From contig NC_068558.1 of NCBI RefSeq assembly GCF_022201045.2, positions 49,703,501 through 49,767,500 on the forward strand: 64,000 nt of DNA. The letters are read 5' to 3'. Position 1 is the first letter of the stretch, and the number at the start of each line of letters is the position of its first letter. The position numbers and the translations under genes are program-made. The DNA comes from Citrus sinensis (taxonomy: Eukaryota; Streptophyta; Magnoliopsida; Sapindales; Rutaceae). Shown piece by piece: positions 1 to 15,514 of the stretch. The notes beneath the pieces are model-generated. The model searched no databases. It was not told the DNA's origin and saw only the letters and a program-made list of their open reading frames with translations.

Positions 1-678
1 TCTTGAGTAACTACGATGGCCAACCGTTGAACATGGATTGGACTCCACTTTAGCTTAGTTGCTTTCCATGGCAGCCTTATCTTATGCATATGCGGGGCAT
101 GAGCGCAGCGCCAATTGGCAACTGCTGCCTAGTGCCTACAGTAAATAATTTCTCACCCCAGACCCCGTTACTATTGAGTTTGGCCCTGATTCGAGTGGCA
201 GGGACCATCTCCACATTTAAGTGGGTGGGGAGTGGGATCTCTTTTTTTTTTTACTTTTTATTTAACATGTTCTAACACACTTACATACACACACATTTAC
301 TAGTAATAATTATTATATATTTTTATTATAGAGGCAGAGGATCACAAATGAAACGCATCATTTTGAGTTTAAGCGGATATTATTGACCAAAACGAGAGTA
401 CTTAGTAATTAGTGGCAAAATTAAAATAAATCCTGCAATATCACACTGAATGCTGAACTGAACAAATTTAAAACGATTAAAAAAAGTCGAGGCAGGAATT
501 TACAGACGTGCTTGGTTTTCTTTTCAGACACTGATGGGGAGATTGGAGACCGAAGAATGCTGTGACGCCCAAAAATTTTGGCTAATAAATAAAGAGCATA
601 GAGGGCAAAATATATGTATATCACACTTGTGGATGGACAAGAGGGAGAGAGCAAAACTGATAACTAACAGTAAGACCG
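1..678. other. intergenic DNA, no gene seen
   Basis: This stretch lies downstream of the CRF gene. It contains a T-run near 241-252 and AT-rich DNA. I see no coding signal or structured repeat. Confidence 0.5.
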
Positions 679-1566
679 TCAATGCGAATCGGGCAAAGGA
701 GGAGGATCTTGAAAGTAATTATCGACGTCCCACTCCGAAATGCATGAATCGAAATCCCCGCCTAAATCGACAGAAACGTCACCCAAATTTTCTTTCAAAA
801 GCGGCACACACATCTTATCATCGAAAAAGATTGGAGCCGGAGTTGCAGAATCCAACAGCTCCGAATCATAAATCTGGAAACTATCCTGAGACGGACAACA
901 GCGATCACTCTCAAGATTAAACAACTCTGTTTTTGCGAGCTCAATTTCCTCGTTGGAGTGGAACCTGAGAACGGACGTCGGGGAAGGTATTGCGGACGTT
1001 GGAGTCTGAGACTGAGACTCTTTTTCGGAATCATAGCCGCTCGTTACAAAATCAAATGTTTGATCGGTTTGGGGTGGCCTCAAGAAATTGGTTTGAGCGT
1101 GAGGGCCTTTAAGACGAATAGCAGCTTGATCATAAACAAGAGCAGCTTCTTCTGCCGTTTCAAAAGTCCCCAGCCACACCCTGGTTCGTTGAAACGGGTC
1201 TCTAATCTCGGCAGCCCATTTGCCCCACGGCCGCATTCTCACGCCTCGATATTTGTTGTCGTATGATCTACCGCCCACTCTTTTTTTCAACGGAATGCTT
1301 CTGTCTTTCATTCTCTGTTTCACACTCTCTGAACAACTGATTTCGTTTGATTTTGAACACTCTACAATTCTGATTTCGTTTATCTGCTTCTTCACTCTCG
1401 CTCCCCTCTCTTCATCTTCATCGCTTGATGACTCTGTCGCATCACCGTCCGTCACCGAAACACGTATAACTTTTGTTCCTGAACAAGATGGTTTTACAAC
1501 CGTTGTCGTCGTGCTTCGCTGCTCTCTGTATTTGGCTCCAGATGATGAAGAAACTAACTGATTCAT
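679..1566 (-). CDS. CRF5: AP2/ERF transcription factor, cytokinin response factor (CRF5/CRF6 type)
   Basis: This is an intronless gene of 295 residues for a nuclear DNA-binding regulator. In the family, such proteins act downstream of cytokinin two-component signalling and in stress and development. A CRF domain lies at about residues 32-53 ([20 protein letters not shown]). A single AP2/ERF domain follows at about 104-163, with [23 protein letters not shown] and the family element AALVYDQAA. After it comes the SPTSVL motif typical of CRFs, a possible MAP-kinase site, and then an acidic C-terminus. The frame stays open 41 codons upstream to another ATG at 1689. I chose 1566 because a TATA box at 1707-1714 would put the transcription start near 1680, inside that extension, and because the extension is only a hydrophobic low-complexity run. 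CRF5 or CRF6 is the best match by domain layout and neighbourhood, but the exact paralogue is uncertain. Confidence 0.93.
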   Translation of the reverse strand: MNQLVSSSSGAKYREQRSTTTTVVKPSCSGTKVIRVSVTDGDATESSSDEDEERGARVKKQINEIRIVECSKSNEISCSESVKQRMKDRSIPLKKRVGGRSYDNKYRGVRMRPWGKWAAEIRDPFQRTRVWLGTFETAEEAALVYDQAAIRLKGPHAQTNFLRPPQTDQTFDFVTSGYDSEKESQSQTPTSAIPSPTSVLRFHSNEEIELAKTELFNLESDRCCPSQDSFQIYDSELLDSATPAPIFFDDKMCVPLLKENLGDVSVDLGGDFDSCISEWDVDNYFQDPPPLPDSH

Positions 1567-1706
1567 TTTTAAGGCGAAGAGAGTTGGGAAAGAAAGAAAG
1601 AAAGAAATAAATAGATAAAGAAGAGAGCGTGGAGAGAGAGGGAGAGAGAGCAAAGAGAGTTTCAGTTGCAACTTGCAAGGAGGAGTCAAAAGACCAGGAA
1701 TCAGTG

Positions 1707-1714
1707 TTTTTATA
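1707..1714 (-). promoter_or_regulatory. TATA box of the CRF gene
   Basis: On the minus strand the sequence reads TATAAAAA, about 140 bp upstream of the chosen start codon. A start of transcription about 30 bp downstream would leave a leader of roughly 110 nt. Confidence 0.55.
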
Positions 1715-4200
1715 GAGAATCATAGTAAATACGTAGCATGGACCCTTTTTTTAATTTTTAATTTTAAAAACAAAGTTTTTTTTTTTTTTTTTTGATTGAT
1801 TGGAAGAAGAAGTTACGAGTTTAAAATTTAATTAGTGATTTAAATTGTTTTTAAATCAAACACATAAAGGATAACAATAAATAAAATAATAAATCGTATA
1901 AAAAGACCGATAGTTACAGCCGGAGATTCCGGTGCCCACCGGAGATCCCAAACGACTCGCCGCATCAGAGATTATCGCTCTTGATTCTTGACACGTGGCT
2001 ACACATCCCAACAAAAACTGGGTTAGCCCTCCGATATCAACTCGCCAGTCAAGGAAATGATACTTGGTTACTCCCACCGGCCAATGCAAATCATGCCTCA
2101 CAGCTTGAATCGCATTGGATACTTCTTGTGGGTCCCGCGCTTAAATAGTTCCCTGTTCGCCTGTGATTAAAGCTAGGCGCGACAGCCGGGGAGACATGCA
2201 TTTCCCTCGATTATACAATATAGGCCACGTCATGGGAGAGAGAGTGCAGTAACCACTTCTGCTGCCAACGTTGGCGATTGTCATTCGGTCACCAACGTGT
2301 CAGTCCAGCCTTTGACTGTCAGAAAATCTGACTCAAAATAGTTTAAATAAAAATATTATTGTAGTGATAATATAAATTTAATCTGTTAATTATACTTGCT
2401 TAGACACCCAGCATTAACCTCTTCATTTTCATTTTCATTTTTCTTTTTGTTTAAGTTTGGAACCAGTCTGACTCACCTTCTTATATTTTTTTAACCAATT
2501 AAAAAATTTCTATAATGATTGTTTCTCCAAGTCAAATTGCTGAATATTCTATAGTTTATAGATCAACTCGGGTTGACTAAGAAAAAATAAATTCTTGATT
2601 GATGATACTTGCACTGCAAACAAAAGGTGAAGTATGATCAGACGTAAGCAACTCCACTGTTTGTTTTGCATTAATTTTTCTTTTGGGTCATTTTCCTTTG
2701 TAAATTTGAAATCAATTGAATTATATATAGGCTTAGTTTTAATAAAATAGCAAAAAAAAGGAAAAAAGAAAAGTTTCAGGGACAATCGTATTCTTCATAA
2801 ATGTCTTACCGAGAATTCATTGTCATTTACTCATTTTAAAAAAAGAAAGCCATATTTGTAGTTGAAATGTACACAGGAATTGAATGGAGCCCAGAAAGTC
2901 CATGGCACGCGCTGTACACCGGCTTGGGGACCAAGCAAGCGCAAGACATTGGTTGAAATAAATGGTTGGTAGGCAACTGAAAAAACATTCTCATTTTGTT
3001 CATTTACTTCACGTGACCTTTGCCCAGTTTGCCCTTTTCATTTTTCTACGCGGAATGGAGGAGAGATTTTAAAGTACTACTATTTTATTACATTAAATAA
3101 GGGTACGGGTTAATAGTTAATACTCTATATTGTTATTGAGTAATATGTTATTTAATACAGTTGTATTATATTATATTATAATAATATTTTACAATATTTG
3201 ATGTTATTCCTTATTATTATAGTAATTTTATAGTAATATTAAATAAATATTATTTAAATTAATTATTAATATTATATTATATAACAATATAATATTATTA
3301 AATAAAATAATATTATCATATAATTTATTTATATAACATTATAATAAAATATATTTGTCTCAATTGATATTTATTGTAAGTTAATTTTATGTTAATAAGT
3401 AAAGCGACGAAAAACAAACATAAGATAACAAATGTACTCGGCTCGGAGATCAACCCATTCGCAATCACGGTTGCCTCTTGCGGATCGAATCATCCATGTC
3501 ATATACAAAGAAACTCCTTAAATATTTGTTGTAGCATCATCAAAACGCAACATTTCATGCCGTATATGGCTGTACCGGAAATCGGAGGGGATACTCCAAC
3601 TTTGACTATTCTAAACAGTGAACTTGTATTTGTAGCTTCTACACGTTTCGAAAAAAAGGACGATCCACTTGTCAAATCTCTCATCTTTTCTTACCCTTAC
3701 CTCATTATATGTAAGGTAACAAGAACTGTTTATGTTCCCCCCCCACCAAAAAAAAAAAAAAAAAACCAAAAAAAACAAAACTCCTCCTGTGGTCACTTCG
3801 TGCAATGTGACTACAAGAGTTATAGCTAATTGCCAATATATGCTAGTAGCCCTAAATCCTTGTCGGCTCGTAGCTGTAAACACGGATAAAATTGCAATCT
3901 CATAAGCAGCTTAAAGCTAGAGCAAACAGTAATTTAAACAGAACTGTTTGAGATACATGGTAAACAAATGCGTGCACCCAAGAACATTAAGTCATAAACC
4001 ACTGATCTTACAAGATCAATGTCAACACAAGCAAGCTACAATACAACATCAATCTTGTTTTGATGGAAGACAGTGCATGAACACCATCTTCAATTATCAT
4101 TTCCAAAAGGCAAAAACAAAGACGGAAGACGAGCATATCACACTTCATTTTATACATAAATATTATGTGATGAAAGACTATGTCCTAGATGATTTCATAC
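1715..4200. other. CRF upstream region and spacer
   Basis: This is AT-rich upstream DNA with G-box-like ACGTG elements near 1991 and 2227. The stretch 3110-3380 is almost pure A/T. Part of it resembles the AT-rich left halves of the MITEs at 49.5-51.0 kb, so it may be an eroded relative. The 146-codon open frame at 3389-3829 looks non-coding. Confidence 0.4.
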
Positions 4201-7377
<3,177 letters not shown>

Positions 7378-7558
7378 GAACAAACTACGTTTTCTCGAAG
7401 ATCGTCTTTGACCGACGGGACGGAAACGAAGTTCTAGAGAGACGGAGAAAGATATATGATGAACAATTGGAAATTGGAGGAAGCTGTACGAAATATCAAA
7501 ATAGAAATAGATTATATAATAAATATTAATAACACTAAAATATATGTATAAACATATC

Positions 7559-7592
<34 letters not shown>

Positions 7593-9479
7593 TATGTATG
7601 TAGAAACTATACTGAACCCAGAAGTTACGATTACGAGTCCTGGTCTCGACGCGTATGCAAATTTGGGCCCCATCAAATAGTTTTCTAGATGAATGGCTGT
7701 GGTTCGACTTCGATACGGAAACGGATCCGGTGCTCAGGTGAGCTCGGATCAATAGTCAGTAATTACTTGGATCTTAGCATAAGTTCAGCTGAGCGCCGGA
7801 TTCTGGTCCTTGAATACTAGCAACTTTGATTTCTGATTGGTTCTCAGTATCCGTTGACATGACCCCCCAATTCAAAGTTCTAACGGGTCGGGTTTCATTG
7901 AAATAAATTTTTTTAAAAAAACCTGAAATACATGAAACCCGACCCGTTGGAACTTCTAGTTGGAGGGTCATGTCACTTGTTAATTTTTTTTTGTTTTAAT
8001 AATTTTTCATTGCGAATTCTACCACAGTTCCATTCATAATGACTTTTGGCTGAAGCTAATTAACGGCGGAGCTTTGATTTCGTTCAATGGACGTTAGAGT
8101 AAACAAATTACAAACTTGAGAAGGACAGTAAAATCCGTAAATTAAAGGGGTCAAAGTATAAAGTTTTAAAACTTTAATTTTAATTAAAACCCTTATCTCT
8201 TTCTGAAATTTGTTTTCAATCTGAAGGGCGGGCCTGTCCAGCCTTGCTGATGTCATGTGGGCTATGTTATAAACTTGTTTTAAGGTGCTAGTCGACATAT
8301 ATTTTTGGTCTGAAATGATTGTGAAAGTGACAATTCGTCAAATAATATATAATTCAGCAATGAAATTTTCTCCTTGACACAAGAATATATGAAGAACAAG
8401 ATTCACAGGGATTATCATCAAGTTTGACATTCGCAACATTCCAATCTAATTAGTAAAAATGTATATGGATAGTGTGGCAACATTCCAATCTAAATAGTAA
8501 TTATAATTAATCTAAATAGTAATAGTAATTATTATTATTCCCGCTAAAAGTTTGAAAGCCAACAAACTAGAATGGTAAATCTTGACAAGCGAGCCCTATT
8601 GAATGCATTACTCAGCTTTTTAATAGAATAATAAAAATTGCACCAAAGTAGATATGATTTCCCTTTCCCTTTTCTGCTAGTCTTAGTTAACGAAGCAAAC
8701 ACTCCACTCTTAGCACAACGTGACAGCTTATTTTCCAAAGATAAAAATGGATGCAGCACCTTATATTAATTTACATTTAATTTAGATTTGTTCTTTCTAC
8801 TTTTGTTGGTTTCTTTTGTTGAAAGAAATGGAGGCAGCCTGTTAGTTCGTTTGATCAGGAATCCGAAAACCACCACTCCTACTGTCCTACAGAGAGAGAA
8901 CACACCCCCCCCAACAGCCACCACTGTGACATATGAAAAAAGATTGTTTAATCAATCGAATAATTTCTTTCTTTTTTTTTTGGGGGGAAAAAATATCAAA
9001 CCCAATCAACCACAATAAATTAAACAAACAGCTAATTTACACATACCCATTTCGTCAACTACAAGACATATGTACCCCATGACATCAAAGAGAATCCATA
9101 GCTTTCGGACTCGGACACATTCGTTAGACGACTCTCGTCTCATATACCACCGACCCTGACACCCATACTCCACCGACCACTCTTTCTTTTGCTTGTTTTT
9201 TTTTTTCCATATATAATAACAATATGATTATTATTATTATAAATACAAAAAATACTTTTTTTTTTCTGAAAAAACTGCCTTATCCTACATATATAATACC
9301 GATCTTCTATCATCATGCGAACTCCGTTTATATGAATCCCTTATCAATGAATGCTGATCCTGCAATGAAGATCGTAATAGTGAGAATTTGCATCAAATTA
9401 AACAAGAGAGAAATTGATTAAGTCATAATTAATTAATTAATTAAATGAGATGATTAATTAATTTTTTTTTTTTTAGTAA
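7378..9479. other. spacer between E2 and LEA-2 genes
   Basis: The spacer holds a TA microsatellite at about 7558-7582, a foldback repeat at 7855-7975 (separate entry) and T-runs near 8966-8982 and 9198-9208. It also has a small direct repeat of CAACATTCCAATCTAA near 8434 and 8478. I see no gene in it. Confidence 0.5.
7855..7975. repeat. foldback inverted repeat (possible tiny MITE)
   Basis: Arms at 7855-7898 and 7932-7975 are 44 bp each with 5 mismatches, separated by a 33-bp AT-rich loop. Each arm contains ACGGGTCGGGTTTCAT in inverted orientation. It lies about 480 bp upstream of the E2 start codon. I could not define a target-site duplication. Confidence 0.75.
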
Positions 9480-10223
9480 TTACCATTTGAGGAAATGGAT
9501 GGTGCATTTAGGCATTTTATCGAGAGCCTTCAAGCTCTGACCGCCACAAGTCACCTTGACGGCCAACGGCCTTGTCTTCCGGCCTTGGACGATAACGGCC
9601 ACAGTGGTTTTAACAACCACGTTCACCACCAAATCCTTGCTCTTGTGATGGCTCATAAGCCTTGGCCCCATCCCATCTTCAACGAGCTCATCAGTCTTCG
9701 TTTCAATCTTCAGACTCCTCGCGTTCTTTGTGCCCTGAGTGAACCCCGGCACGCTCCCCGTCCCCAAGTCAATCTCCTTATCTTTCCCCGCAGTCACCTC
9801 CACGTCGGTGTGCCCGTAATAATACCTCAACTTCCCGTTGGGGTTCCGTGCTTCCACTCTCGTTAACGTCGCGGCGTGCAGGTATGTTCCGTCGGACTTC
9901 ACGGAGACGTTAAAGTGCCGGAATGAGAATGACTGGAGATGGAAAACCGGGAGCTTTGGGTCGAACCACAGGTAGAATAACGCACCAGCGATTACTATGA
10001 GGATGATGAGCAATACTATGAAGAAACAAAAGCAGCAGCAGCAAACACGACAGCAACTCTTTCGTCTCCTCTTTGCGGGAAACGATGGTGGGATGGGTGG
10101 TTTACGAGGCGGGCCTATCGGTCTGGGCCTGGCCTGCGGACCGTTTGGGTCTCTATAACCCGGCGGTTTCTGGAGTATCGGCTTCGCTTGCTGTCCGGCT
10201 ATTCTTGGAGTTGGAGTCGACAT
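9480..10223 (-). CDS. LEA-2 / NDR1-HIN1-like (NHL) membrane protein
   Basis: This is an intronless gene of 247 residues from the ATG at 10223; an in-frame ATG three codons upstream, at 10232, is equally open. The N-terminus is proline-rich and faces the cytosol, ending in a basic stretch (KRRRKSCCRVCCC) just before one transmembrane segment of about 22 residues (FFIVLLIILIVIAGALFYLWF). The outside part has the LEA-2 fold signals: a conserved FDPKLPVF-like entry, a VEARNPNGKLRYYYG segment (N-P-N near a GKLRYYY strand) and a C-terminal MPKCTIHFLKW. Relatives such as NDR1 and HIN1/NHL proteins sit in the plasma membrane and act in defence or stress signalling, but the role of this one is not known. 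A close match by position is Arabidopsis At2g46300, from memory. A GA repeat at 10572-10590 lies in its upstream region. Confidence 0.9.
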   Translation of the reverse strand: MSTPTPRIAGQQAKPILQKPPGYRDPNGPQARPRPIGPPRKPPIPPSFPAKRRRKSCCRVCCCCFCFFIVLLIILIVIAGALFYLWFDPKLPVFHLQSFSFRHFNVSVKSDGTYLHAATLTRVEARNPNGKLRYYYGHTDVEVTAGKDKEIDLGTGSVPGFTQGTKNARSLKIETKTDELVEDGMGPRLMSHHKSKDLVVNVVVKTTVAVIVQGRKTRPLAVKVTCGGQSLKALDKMPKCTIHFLKW

Positions 10224-12909
10224 GGAAATCAATCGGCCCCCTGTTTTTCTTTTGGGGTTGGGGGGGGATTAATACGATCGAAAATATAATCTAGCTAATT
10301 AATGATGAAATGATCGATAAAATTCAAAATAATCGAACACGTAATAAATGAATAAACACATCGATCAATCAAGGTGAAGCGAAATCTTGATTAGCGGGTG
10401 AAAACCAAAATTCTGGGAAATGAAATAGAGAATTTAAATGAGGAAATCAGAGATCTCGATCGTGAATTATGTATCTGATTAATGATAATAAAAAAAAAGA
10501 GACGAAACTGATTAAAGAGATCTGAGATTGTTCATCAAATCGGATCGTGATGACAAAGTCATTATGACTGTGAGAGAGAGAGAGAGAGAGCGCGCTAAAT
10601 TTAACACACAAGGATGAGTGAGAAACCTATAAGATGGCACGACTGAGGATTAAGAAGGTAGGGGTTGTCTCCTCGCTTCACTCGGAAGCTAGAGTACGGG
10701 TGGCACAAATTCATCTTGCGCGAGATTCACGCGCGGCGTTTTAGACGCTGACATGGCGGGAAGGTTTGTAATTGCACTCTTTTTTTTTTTTTTTTTTTTT
10801 TTTTGGTTGGTAGTGTGTTTGTTTTCAGTTTTGCACTTTGTTTACTGTTGGTTTGGTAAATTCAGAAAATTGCGTGATTTTGTTCAAACGGGCAGGCAAA
10901 AGTGGTTTGAGTTTCCGCGTCTATTTCCTTTACAACATGTGTGAATAAGCGGTGTGATGTCAATTTATGTTTATTAAATAGTAATTAGGTCTGTAAATAT
11001 AACTCGACAACAAATGTTATTTTCTAGTCCTGCACATTAAACGAATAATTCTAATTACATGATGTAATAAAACTTATTTTATTATGTCTTTTTCCCCCCC
11101 CCCCCCCCCCCAAAAAAAAAAAAAAAAAATACCGACTGTTGCATTTTGATCCACGTGGGATTGAAAGCGCGCTGCCATTTATCGGTAATCCTATCCATTG
11201 AATTGGCTTTTTACAATTTACATCGACGAGCAATTACCAGTTTAATTAGTTACCACTCACAGTTTATGACATCGGTGGTGAATACTGAATAGAGAGTAGC
11301 CCCTAACCTAGTAACCTACCCATGAGTGACGCAGAAAGGACCAATATTTGTTTGGTATTTATGACTCGATCGTGTGATTCGGTGAACTGAATACTACGTG
11401 AACCAATCACGAAAAATGACACATCACTTAATCTTATAAAATGTAGAATAGGTTATATCTATGTAACGAGATTTTATTTCAAGAATAACAAAATTGAATT
11501 TAAGACGTTTTGGCCGACCATGCCATTTTCTTGGTCGGGGATTGATCATTATTGTTATTAGGATCTATCATAGGCATGCATAGCAGGCACCGCAACACAT
11601 TTATTTGCAAAGATATTATCATATAATAATAATAATAATAATAATGTAAAATTATATATGCTTACCTATGGTCGAAAGCATATACTTTCAAATGTTAATT
11701 CGCAAATTTGAAATCTCCTATGCATCTAGTGTAAAAAAAAAAAAATGTTAAACATTGTAATAATTTTGCGGTCGGCATTTCTTCTCTTTATCTATAAATT
11801 AAGTAGAGGATTCGAGTATTTTCAGGAGTGTGAAATTTAAATTTAAGAGAAAACAATAGTTGCAAATAGAGTGCATCAGTGATATTCCAAAGAAGTTACA
11901 ATTTTTTTCAAAAAAATAAAGAAGAAATATCTAGTTCATAGAATTTTACTATGAATATTTAATAAAGGACTGTTAATTGAAGATGGAATCACATTATAAC
12001 GGTCTAAAAGTTCCACGTCAGCGGAATTTATTTGTGGCGGGTAGTGAAGTTTAAAAGCAGTCAAGACAAATGTAAAAATCTTGCATATCAAAACGAATTT
12101 GCTAGCTTCAGAAAGCAGAATGTTACTTCATTTAAGATTTATTTTTTCCCTTTTTTTTAATTTATTTTATTTTTTTTTGAGTTGGATTAAATTTTGAGCA
12201 ATAGAAATTGCTCAGATTTATAAACTCTAGCAGCGAGAAAGAAAACAAATGTTCATACTTGCATGTTGAGCAGAGATGAGTGATCATCCTATGAAAAATT
12301 GTTTGCTCCTCCATCAAGATACTGAAATCGAACTAGCTCAAGCTCCTTCAATACGCCATCATCTCCCACCACACATAAGCCAAAATCATGGTCTGCCACC
12401 AGTCATCACGACAGTGCACAATGACATGAAGAATTTATATGAACAAACCGTTTAAAATAGTCTGAAAACAAATCGATCTACATACTCAGTTGAAGCGTTC
12501 AGACTTTTGACCTTACAGCCTCAGGAAAACCAACTGATGTAGAACAGCGAAGCAATCATGATTTGAAAGACGAGTGATGACAATTCATCAGGTGGATTAT
12601 CGGTGAAGAATAATGTTAAGCTTCAAAACAACGGGCACGGCAGTGGCACTGAATCAAAATCTGATAAAAGGATCCTGGGAATGATGGTCACGGTTTCTGA
12701 ATCTTGGCATTTCTATAGAACGCTACTTCTTTGGTTCAATATCATGCATTCAAAGGCCTGCGCTGAGAAATATTAAACTTCGTGCCTCGTTTCAGTTCAA
12801 TGCTACTAATACAAAATCAAAGCAACATTGAACTACTAACTATTCCTACTACACCAATCATGGCCATTTACAAATTGATATTTTGTTGCACAGCTTGAAG
12901 ATCTCCTGC
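10224..12909. other. LEA-2 upstream region and 3' side of the epimerase gene
   Basis: Notable items are a GA microsatellite at 10572-10590 and a T-run at 10781-10804. A C-run joins directly to an A-run at about 11093-11130, and an ATA repeat lies at 11625-11645. About 12250-12909 is probably the 3' untranslated part of the epimerase gene. I see no other gene. Confidence 0.45.
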
Positions 12910-15514
12910 CTAGAGTTCAAACTGTTCACTGCAGAAACTCGAAGGCACAACCAAAAGCTGCAATCGCCCCGTCCACTCCTCGCCTGGTTTCAACGTGATA
13001 GGCTTCTCGACTGCTGCTGCGTCAACACATAGCATCTGTTTGTATTCTTCATCACCAAAATCTACCATTGACTTTGATCTCTTCTCCCATGGATTCCACA
13101 CCACTGTAGATTTTCAAAAGAAATATAAAAAAACATCAAATATCAAAGGCTCAGAGAACAACACCCACGGAGCAAATTGTTATGTCCGTTGATATGTTAA
13201 CAGGAATTCTCTTGCAACTCGGTAATCAGATTTCTTGATAATAAAGCATCACAAGCACAGTTATAACTGCAGTCTCACTCGAGATTATTTTAATTAACAA
13301 GATGCATATATACAAATTGATGCACTTGTTTCTTGTTAACAGTAGGTGACGTGCATACTTAAACAAATGGTAACTCACCAACATCTGACAGGCCTTCCTT
13401 TCTTAAAACAAATGTTCTCTTCCTTTCATGATCAAGCACTGCAATTACATTAGGAGAACGAAGATAAACTCGATCCATCTGGCAAAAAAAAAAAAAAATA
13501 AACAAATAAACAAGCCTGAGATCCCAGAAGCAACATAACCCTCATATTCCAAACTCAATTTTCTCAGCATCAATGGACTCTACTCCACATTGAAAAAGAA
13601 TAAGAGGCACAACCAAGTAAAACCTGAAACTAGTTGGAATTTAGAATCTCGGCCAATCCAAGTGAGGCCTTGTTCCCTGATTGTTTAAGTCCAAATCCTT
13701 TTAACAGCTGTACTGAAAAACTCAAGATTTTACCTCAGATTCAATGGTTACTGCATCTCCTTGTTCTGTAAATCTTTCTCTTTGACGAAGATTGTCAAGG
13801 TAGTCAAGTGTCTCCAAGCCTTCTATCCTCACTTCACTGTGAACACATTTGCAAACATTTTTACTTACAAAAGGTCATACTCATTATTAGATCGTTAAGA
13901 AATATCAAAAGGTAAATCCTGTTTTAAGTTGTGCAAATGATATTGCATACCTAATGTCAGAAACCAACAAGTATGTGTGATATGCAAAGGAGAAATTGAA
14001 CGGTTTGCCATTAATGTTCCTAACTCTTGATATTAATGTCAGACCTCCATCTGCTGCAAGCATCACCCTAAGACGATACTCGAAACTGAGAAAAGAAAAG
14101 GTCCATTAGCATAGCGTAACCAAAGATAGATATTGACAGCTCTGAATTTAACTTGCCATTTTACAAAGGTAAAAACTGATAGTTCTGAATTTTGCAGTGG
14201 CACACAAAAATCAATAATCAATAATTAAACCTCAGTTACATCACATAATGTAATTATATACAATCTAGATTTCAACCTATGACAGAACTGATAAACTAAT
14301 TTTAAGCGCTCTAAGTGCAACTTTGTAATGTTGGTTGTGAATTTATTTAAAAGCTTTGGCAAAGTCTGCAACATCCAAGTCCATACCTATAAGGCCAGCA
14401 CTTCGGGTCCTCTTCAGATGGTTTAAGCAGTAGATCAACGCAAGTTTTTCCATCAGAATCATTTGGGGGCATAGGTGGAGGATTATCATCAATTATCCAC
14501 AATTTGTTCCTTGCAAATCCATGCAGTTCTGGTGACCCGCAATTTCCAAACTTCACAAGCATTAAAATAGTATGAGCGGGCAGAAAATGTTCAGGACTGG
14601 GTGATATCAATGCATTACACCAAAAACTGGTTTAAAGTACCTGCGGGAAACAAGTAGAGATCCCTCCACGAATTGCTTTTGGCGGCTTAAATATTGCCTG
14701 TTTTTGATGATAAAAGAAAAAAACACAAGTGAATTTCTCTAATGCCTCTAGCTTGTAGATTTATGCTATCTTCATCAAATTTTGAGTCTAGAGCCAGATT
14801 CCAACTGAGAGGCGACTACTAAATGAATAGGCTGCTTAAAGTCTTACAGCAATAATATGATTTTAATCAAGTTCTCGCGGTATACACATTATTCCACTAG
14901 CAGTCGGATGCAGCATCATATCATGCTACACATGCAATTACTCTTGGGACATCAGTTAATCAAACAAAACAACTAATATCTACAAACTCCCAAAATTCTT
15001 CAGTAAACTATGCAATTTACCTCAAAATATAGCCAGATTGAAGCTGATGAAACCAAATTTATTTTTCAGATAAAATTCCACATCTTAAGAATAATCATTC
15101 ATACGACGAAGGACAAAAAAAAAATTAGCACCATTTCCTTTGAATAACAGGACCTTAGAAATGTAATCACTACTGACTCTAGACAGGGTAACCATCATTG
15201 AAAGAAAAAGAATGACAAAACATCACCTTACTACTAGTGAATAAAAGTTCTTCTCCTTTCTCATTCCTCCATGAAGTTATTTGTCCTCCGTACAAGCTAA
15301 CCTATACACACGTTCAAAATAAAATAAGAACAATGATATTGATGATAATGATGAGTGATGACAACATACACAACCAGTTATCTGGAACAAGTTCCCTATT
15401 CACCTTAGCAGAGGGTCCATGTGGGCTCCGAAGAACAACCTGATCAATACCATTCCAGTCTTTTGCAATCTCAATTGCAGCCCTGTAATCCCACACTGCT
15501 GCCGAATGTCCCAT
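12910..15514 (-). CDS. glucose-6-phosphate 1-epimerase-like (aldose-1-epimerase family)
   Basis: Eight exons give 312 residues, the usual length: 15404-15514, 15227-15301, 14641-14697, 14387-14550, 13951-14085, 13734-13836, 13379-13478 and 12910-13103. The family interconverts alpha and beta hexose-6-phosphate anomers. Visible active-site signals are the first histidine in PELHGFAR (His91), the second in FAYHTYL (His172) and a glutamate in the LKPGEEW motif near residue 290. Other hallmarks are VSLYGGQITSW, RGGISTCFPQFG and VVWNPWEK. No signal or transit peptide is apparent, so the protein is probably cytosolic. From memory, Arabidopsis At3g61610 is of this type and neighbours the BTB gene POB1, which fits this window. 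The exact substrate is inferred from family annotation only. Confidence 0.93.

Noticed and set aside
1567-1689. N-terminal extension of the CRF protein from the ATG at 1689
   Set aside because: A TATA box at 1707-1714 places this ATG at or before the likely transcription start, and the added 41 residues are low-complexity and hydrophobic.
3389-3829. 146-codon open frame
   Set aside because: It has no domain or signal peptide, runs into a homopolymer near its end, and has no codon pattern like the real genes.
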